Below are positions 57,015-64,000 of a DNA stretch of 64,000 nt, piece after piece; positions within the stretch are counted from its first letter, which is position 1; each line of letters begins with the position of its first letter. The notes beneath the pieces are model-generated. The model was not told the origin of the DNA. It did no database searches and saw nothing but the letters and a program-made list of their open reading frames with translations. This DNA is from Rubrivirga sp. SAORIC476 (lineage in GTDB: Bacteria > Bacteroidota > Rhodothermia > Rhodothermales > Rubricoccaceae). The position numbers were made by a program, and so were the translations under genes. The stretch is taken from contig NZ_MVOI01000003.1 in assembly GCF_002283555.1 (NCBI RefSeq), positions 1,719,578-1,783,577 on the forward strand. The letters run 5' to 3'.

Positions 57015-57868
57015 GATTGCAGGGCGGAGAGTGCGGCCTCACGAGCGACGTCGAGAGGGAACTCGCGACCGGTCCACAGACGGTACGCGGCCCCGGCCTG
57101 TCCCAACAACATCGGCAGCCCTCCGATGGTGGTCGCTCCTCGGGACGCGGCGGCGTCCAAGAAGGGGGTCTGGGCCGGTCGGTAGACGAGATCGTACACG
57201 ACCTGCTCCGGTCGGAAGTCGTCGGCGCCAGGCCATGGCGTCCGTCCGTCGCCCATCCCCAGGGGAGTGGCGTTGACCACCAGATCGGCCTCACGGACAC
57301 TCGAGGCCGCCGTCCCAGGCGTCGCGACCTGCATTTTTGCTCGGCCCGCTGCCGTCTCGAGGTCGGCGGCCAGCGCCTCAGCCTGCTCTGGCCGACGTGC
57401 CACCAGGGTCACCTTGGCTGCTTCTAGCGCTGTCAGCACGCCGTAGACCACCGCTCTCGCCGCGCCGCCTGCGCCAAACACCACCACCCGTGCGCCCTCC
57501 AGCCTGCTCCGATGCGCGTCGAGCGGTGCGAGAAACCCCGCTACATCGGTGTTGTCGGCTCGCCACCCCTCGGGGGTTCGGACGAGGGTGTTGGCGGCTC
57601 CCAGTGCCTGTGCCGTGGGTGTCGCCTCGGTGGCGCAAGCGAGGGCCTGCTGCTTGTGGGGGATGGTCACATTGGCCCCACGTGCGCCGAGCGCCCAGAG
57701 CCCATCCATCGCCGCTCTCACCCCAGACGACTCGACCGAACAGGCCAGGTAAACACAGTCGATGCCGTCGTGCGCGAAGGCGGCGTTGTGGAGTGTCGGC
57801 GAGAGGGAGTAGCCGATGGACTCCCCCAGCAGCACCATCAGCCCCGTCGACGCCGTCGGAGTCTCCAC
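57011..57868 (-). CDS. aroE: Shikimate dehydrogenase
   Basis: A 285-residue enzyme starting at GTG. Motifs are GESIGYSLSPTLHNAAF, GANVTIPHKQQAL, ALGAANTLVR, ADNTDVAGFLAPL, the NADP loop VFGAGGAARAVVYG, NATPLGMGDG and LVYRPAQTPFL. It reduces 3-dehydroshikimate to shikimate in aromatic amino-acid synthesis. The start codon is adjacent to the TPR gene stop, and it overlaps pgeF by four bases. Confidence 0.94.
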   Translation of the reverse strand: METPTASTGLMVLLGESIGYSLSPTLHNAAFAHDGIDCVYLACSVESSGVRAAMDGLWALGARGANVTIPHKQQALACATEATPTAQALGAANTLVRTPEGWRADNTDVAGFLAPLDAHRSRLEGARVVVFGAGGAARAVVYGVLTALEAAKVTLVARRPEQAEALAADLETAAGRAKMQVATPGTAASSVREADLVVNATPLGMGDGRTPWPGADDFRPEQVVYDLVYRPAQTPFLDAAASRGATTIGGLPMLLGQAGAAYRLWTGREFPLDVAREAALSALQS

Positions 57869-59293
57869 CTATCGCTCGTCGCCCGCCGTGCCCCGTCCGA
57901 GGCCGCCGGTCCGGGTGTCGCCCCCCCCCATCAGGTCCGGGTACGCACGGCGAATCTCCTCGGCACGCGACGGGTCCAGTTCGGCAGCACGCCGGAAGGA
58001 CCGGACCGCGCTCTCGCGCTGCCCGATCGACGCCAGTGCCCAGGCCTGCCGAAGGTGGGCCTCCGATGAGGTCGGGTCGAGTTGGACCACCTGCGAAAAC
58101 GCGTCCAGTGCCTCGGCGCGCAAGCCCGCCTCCAGACGAGTCTCCGCCAGGTCCAGCCACGCGTCGGTGTTCGAAGGATCGAGCTGGACGACGTGGGAAT
58201 AGGCCCGGAGTGCCTCAGCCAGATGGCCGGCGTTGTACTCGGTGTCGGCGCGAGCGTGCCAGTACTCGCTCTCTTCCGGTGCGAGTCCGATGGCGCGCGC
58301 GAAGGCCGTCAGGGCTTCCGCGTACAGCCCCTGCCCGTCCAGCGCGCAGCCCATCCCGTACCACGCGTCGGCGTAGTCGGCATCGTCCGCGACCGCCCGG
58401 CGGAAGTAGTCGACGGCAGCAGGGTAGTCGCCCAGGTCATCGTACGCGAGGCCGAGGTTGTAGTAGGTCGCGGCGTCCCCCTCCTCGTGTTCCAACACCT
58501 TAAGGTAGCTGTCGGCCGCTCCCTGTGCCTCGCCGAGGTTGGCGAGGGCGTTTCCGCGGTTGTACCACGCCGAGGTGAACCCATCGTCGATCGCGACGGC
58601 GAAGTCGTACGACGACACGGCCTCCTCATACTTGCCGAGGCGGTTGAGAACGATCCCGCGGTTGTACCACGCGTTCTGCGCGTACGGGTCCACCTCGATC
58701 TGGCGGTCGTACGCCTCGACACTGTCCTGGAGTCGGTCGAGTTGGTCGTAGCAGAAGCCGAGCTCGTACCACACCTCCGGATGCTCCGGGTCGGTCTCAG
58801 CGCAGGCCTCCAGCGCCGCCGCCGCCTCTTCGAACTGGTCCAACTTCTCGAGCGCGATGGCACGGTTGAACAGCGCGTCCGACGCCAAGGGATCGAAGGC
58901 GAGCGCCCTCTCGAAATCAGAGAGGGCCTCCTCGGACCGTCCGAGCGTGTCCAGGGTGATGCCGCGGTTGATTAGCGTCTCCGCGTCGACGGGGTTGAGG
59001 GCCAGTGCCTCGTCGTAAGCCTCCAACGCTTCCTCATGCCGGTCGAGGTGGTTCAGCAACACCCCGCGTCGCATCCATGGGTCCGACGATCCAGCCGACC
59101 GTTCGATCTGGACATCGACCACGCCGAGCGCCTCCATTATCCGGCCGGTCTCGAAGTACGTAGTCGCGATGTACTCCAAGTCATCCACGTCGAAAAAAGC
59201 CGCCCCGCCATCGCGGAGATGCGCTTCATACGACTCGATCAGGTCGTCCGACCGATCACCGTCGATGGGGTCGTCGAACTCGAAGTCGAACAT
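57869..59293 (-). CDS. TPR repeat protein
   Basis: A 474-residue, strongly acidic cytosolic protein made almost entirely of tetratricopeptide repeats (about eleven between residues 75 and 450), for example AWYNRGIVLNRLGKYEEAVS and ALFNRAIALEKLDQFEEAA. It starts MFDFEFDDPIDGD. The family is conserved in Bacteroidota in front of aroE. Role unknown, probably a protein-protein scaffold. It is first in the string TPR-aroE-pgeF-recJ. A longer frame from 59395 is not supported. Confidence 0.88.
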   Translation of the reverse strand: MFDFEFDDPIDGDRSDDLIESYEAHLRDGGAAFFDVDDLEYIATTYFETGRIMEALGVVDVQIERSAGSSDPWMRRGVLLNHLDRHEEALEAYDEALALNPVDAETLINRGITLDTLGRSEEALSDFERALAFDPLASDALFNRAIALEKLDQFEEAAAALEACAETDPEHPEVWYELGFCYDQLDRLQDSVEAYDRQIEVDPYAQNAWYNRGIVLNRLGKYEEAVSSYDFAVAIDDGFTSAWYNRGNALANLGEAQGAADSYLKVLEHEEGDAATYYNLGLAYDDLGDYPAAVDYFRRAVADDADYADAWYGMGCALDGQGLYAEALTAFARAIGLAPEESEYWHARADTEYNAGHLAEALRAYSHVVQLDPSNTDAWLDLAETRLEAGLRAEALDAFSQVVQLDPTSSEAHLRQAWALASIGQRESAVRSFRRAAELDPSRAEEIRRAYPDLMGGGDTRTGGLGRGTAGDER

Positions 59294-59482
59294 TCGCGGT
59301 CGAGCGCGAGGCTCTGCAACAGGTGGGGGACGGACGGGGACACCGAGGCTCCACCCCGTCGGCGCTAGTATAGCCGGGCCCCGCTGGGGATGCAATGTCC
59401 TGCGAGATCCTCGCGCGGTCTTGTCCCCCTCTTACGACCGGACGGCCAGAGGTTCCATTTCACCGTTTCCAGCACCAGACGC

Positions 59483-60100
59483 ATGTTTATCAGCTTCGAA
59501 GGCATCGACGGGTCGGGCAAAACGACCCAGGCTCGCCTGCTCGCAGAGGCCCTCCGTAGCCGCGGCCATACTGTGGTCGAAGTCCGCGAGCCTGGGGGGA
59601 CTCATCTGGGGGAGCAGGTACGTTCTCTGCTGCTGGATTCATCCGCAGCCATCGATCCCCGCGCCGAGCTCCTTCTCTTCTCTGCTGCCCGCGCTCAGCT
59701 GGTCGTGGAGGTGATCCAGCCCGCTCTAGACCGCGGGGCCACCGTCATCGCCGACCGCTTTTTCGATTCGTCAACAGCGTACCAGGGAGCAGGGCGTGAT
59801 TTGGACGAGGCGTGGATGCCTCGCCTCCATGCCTTCGCAACGGCAGGGCTCTCTCCTGATCAGACCTACCTGATTGATCTGGACCTCGACACCGCCACAA
59901 CTCGTCGTGGCACGAGTGGCGAGGACCGAATGGAAGCCAGCGGCACCGCGTTCTTCAACCGCGTCATTTCAGCCTATCGAGAATTGGCAGCCTCCAGCCC
60001 AGATCGAATCGTGGTAGTAGACGGACGCCGCACCATTGAGGACCAACACCTCCAGATCCTCTCCGATGTGCTGTCTCACACCAATAGCGAAGGGAGCTAA
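59483..60100 (+). CDS. tmk: Thymidylate kinase
   Basis: A 205-residue kinase: P-loop FEGIDGSGKTTQARLLAEAL, VREPGGTHLGEQVR, DRFFDSSTAYQGAGRDL and the LID region RRGTSGEDRMEASGTAFFNRV. It phosphorylates dTMP to dTDP for DNA synthesis. The ATG at 59483 gives the family start MFISFEG. It is divergent from the TPR gene and convergent with the rRNA operon; its stop lies eight bases before the rRNA terminator. Confidence 0.95.
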   Translation: MFISFEGIDGSGKTTQARLLAEALRSRGHTVVEVREPGGTHLGEQVRSLLLDSSAAIDPRAELLLFSAARAQLVVEVIQPALDRGATVIADRFFDSSTAYQGAGRDLDEAWMPRLHAFATAGLSPDQTYLIDLDLDTATTRRGTSGEDRMEASGTAFFNRVISAYRELAASSPDRIVVVDGRRTIEDQHLQILSDVLSHTNSEGS

Positions 60101-60107
60101 ACAAAGA

Positions 60108-60139
60108 GAGCCCCGCCGCTTCGAGAAGCGACGGGGCTC
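60108..60139 (-). terminator. rRNA operon terminator
   Basis: GAGCCCCG / CGGGGCTC plus an inner CGCTT / AAGCG stem with one mismatch. On the minus strand it follows the 5S gene directly and is succeeded by a T-rich run (TCTTTGTTT). It may also end tmk. Confidence 0.85.
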
Positions 60140-60144
60140 ACAGG

Positions 60145-60258
60145 GACTTGGCGACGACCTACTCTCCCACCTAATGGCAGTACCATCGGCGCTGCGGGGC
60201 TTAACGGCTCTGTTCGGAATGGGAAGAGGTGGGACCCCCGCGCTATAGTCACCAAGAA
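60145..60258 (-). rRNA. rrf: 5S ribosomal RNA
   Basis: The minus strand reads CTTGGTGACTATAGCG, then TCCCACCTCTTCCCATTCCG, AACAGAGCCGTTAAGC, and ends GTCGTCGCCAAG. The first and last blocks pair as helix I. Ends are estimated within a few bases. Confidence 0.95.
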
Positions 60259-60272
60259 ATCGGTGACGTGCG

Positions 60273-60295
60273 GATAGCCGTAGCAAAACTGCATC
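60273..60295 (-). other. 3' strand of the pre-23S processing stem
   Basis: These 23 bases are the exact reverse complement of 63427-63449 on the other side of 23S. In the transcript they form the long duplex cut by RNase III. Confidence 0.8.
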
Positions 60296-60388
60296 GGGTG
60301 GCATGGCGAACCATGCCTCTCGTTCGTAAACATTATCGAGCGTCTCGAATCACTTCGTCACGTACGTACAGTCGTACGAGGTGGAGTG

Positions 60389-63308
<2,920 letters not shown>

Positions 63309-63426
63309 GACCTCGTATGAGTCTACGTTCGTTCTGGAGTTCATCCAGACGCTCGATGCTATTTTCTCAGCAAGACGAACCATCTGCCAGCGCCCCGAAG
63401 GACTAGCCAGCGTCAGGTTCGACCCT

Positions 63427-63449
63427 GATGCAGTTTTGCTACGGCTATC
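63427..63449 (-). other. 5' strand of the pre-23S processing stem
   Basis: A perfect 23-base complement to 60273-60295. It lies about 120 bp upstream of mature 23S in transcript order. Confidence 0.8.
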
Positions 63450-63452
63450 AAC

Positions 63453-63464
63453 ACGTCAAAGAAC
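63453..63464 (-). promoter_or_regulatory. boxA-like antitermination site before 23S
   Basis: The minus strand reads GGTTCTTTGACG, close to the NusB/NusE boxA consensus TGCTCTTTAACA, just upstream of the processing stem. Confidence 0.55.
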
Positions 63465-63551
63465 CGTCCGGGTCATCTCCGAAGAGATTTGCCAGTCTGC
63501 CACCCTGACCTTTCGGTCGTGATCCCATTGAGAGGATCGGGTGTCAGGTAG

Positions 63552-63624
63552 TGGAGCCAGAGGGATTCGAACCCCCGACATCCTGCTTGCAAAGCAGGCG
63601 CTCTGCCAACTGAGCTATGGCCCC
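63552..63624 (-). tRNA. tRNA-Ala (anticodon TGC)
   Basis: The minus strand reads GGGGCCATAGCTCAGTTGG, the anticodon loop TTTGCAA in a 5-bp stem, GGTTCGAATCC and GGCTCCA. The acceptor stem has the G3-T70 pair diagnostic for alanine tRNA. CCA is not encoded. Confidence 0.97.
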
Positions 63625-63663
63625 GATAAGCGTGACTGGTTGCTGCGAGCAGCAAGCCAGCGG

Positions 63664-63737
<74 letters not shown>

Positions 63738-63797
63738 GCATCACGCTCCGGGGAGCGAGGCTGGACGGTCGCTCCGGTGGGAGCGGACCAACAACGG

Positions 63798-63809
63798 TCT
63801 AAAAGAACA
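63798..63809 (-). promoter_or_regulatory. boxA-like antitermination site in the 16S-tRNA-Ile spacer
   Basis: The minus strand reads TGTTCTTTTAGA, matching the boxA consensus TGCTCTTTAACA at most positions. Confidence 0.5.
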
Positions 63810-63986
63810 AAGGCCAAGGCCTCGTGGGCGGCGAACCGTCCGGGGACAGAACATAGGGAGCCCCAAAGAGCCTACCCGTGAACTGCCATTGAACACCCCG
63901 TGGTGCCGACGTTGAGAGAGAGAAGCATAGCGAGCCCATGTCGACCGCCAGCGCGAGGCTGCGATCAGAGGAGCGTCGAGCTCTGT

Positions 63987-64000
63987 GAGAGGTAATCCAG
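63987..64000 (-). rRNA. rrs: 16S ribosomal RNA, extreme 3' end only (partial)
   Basis: The last bases of the window, on the minus strand, read CTGGATTACCTCTC, which aligns with the end of 16S rRNA (CTGGATCACCTCC in most bacteria). The rest lies beyond 64000. If correct, the anti-Shine-Dalgarno core is CCTCT instead of CCTCC. Confidence 0.6.

Overview
The window is a very GC-rich chromosomal segment whose gene content points to a marine Rhodothermota/Bacteroidota bacterium of the Rubricoccaceae type (inference, not tested by a search). The signs are type IX secretion sorting domains and the regulator PorX, a TonB receptor paired with a secreted beta-propeller, start codons preceded by pyrimidine/A-rich rather than Shine-Dalgarno sequence, and an rRNA operon with tRNA-Ile and tRNA-Ala in the spacer. 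Nearly all long opposite-strand reading frames are GC shadows and are left out.

Region by region. 1-5762: a secreted heme lipoprotein (cut by the window edge), then a cobalamin riboswitch with an intrinsic terminator abutting a vitamin B12 uptake operon (BtuB-like receptor, T9SS-sorted beta-propeller resembling BtuG, BFD-like [2Fe-2S] protein). 5881-7616: a NarL-type two-component system. 7932-11342: a lipoprotein and a CBM9/DUF5916 outer-membrane protein. 11386-16749: the most notable locus, a class III lanthipeptide cluster. It has four tandem precursor genes, a LanKC-like lyase/kinase, a separately encoded zinc-ligand-free LanC-like cyclase, and an ABC exporter. 16788-18324: pnuC-nadR for NAD salvage. 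18383-23891: a methyltransferase, lipoproteins, a small coiled-coil membrane protein, a beta-CASP nuclease and a secreted amidohydrolase. 23985-29124: fixABCX-type electron-transfer genes with glutaryl-CoA dehydrogenase, interrupted by a MITE-like inverted repeat. 29252-30550: a TIR-Sel1 protein. 30808-36620: a T9SS-sorted subtilase and an M16 peptidase pair. 36799-39900: a membrane protein with a degenerate metzincin motif, a secreted endonuclease I and a SnoaL-like protein. 40054-44642: porin O/P, an OmpR/EnvZ-type two-component system, a PepSY lipoprotein and an SdiA-regulated-type lipoprotein. Two sets of three GYAAGG repeats with an 11-bp period define a likely regulon. 44983-49403: a K+/H+ antiporter, a flavin reductase and PorX. 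49616-54301: a small lipoprotein, a subtilase, two small proteins and two ferritin-like proteins. 54485-60100: recJ, pgeF, aroE, a TPR protein and tmk. 60108-64000: a minus-strand rRNA operon (16S 3' tip, tRNA-Ile, tRNA-Ala, 23S, 5S, terminator).

Two layers cut across these regions. First, a family of about 20-bp palindromes (CCGCCTCGGCGCCGAGGCGG) sits in at least nine intergenic gaps. Second, type IX secretion links the B12 propeller, the large subtilase and PorX. All functions are assigned from motifs and context read by eye; no database search was run.
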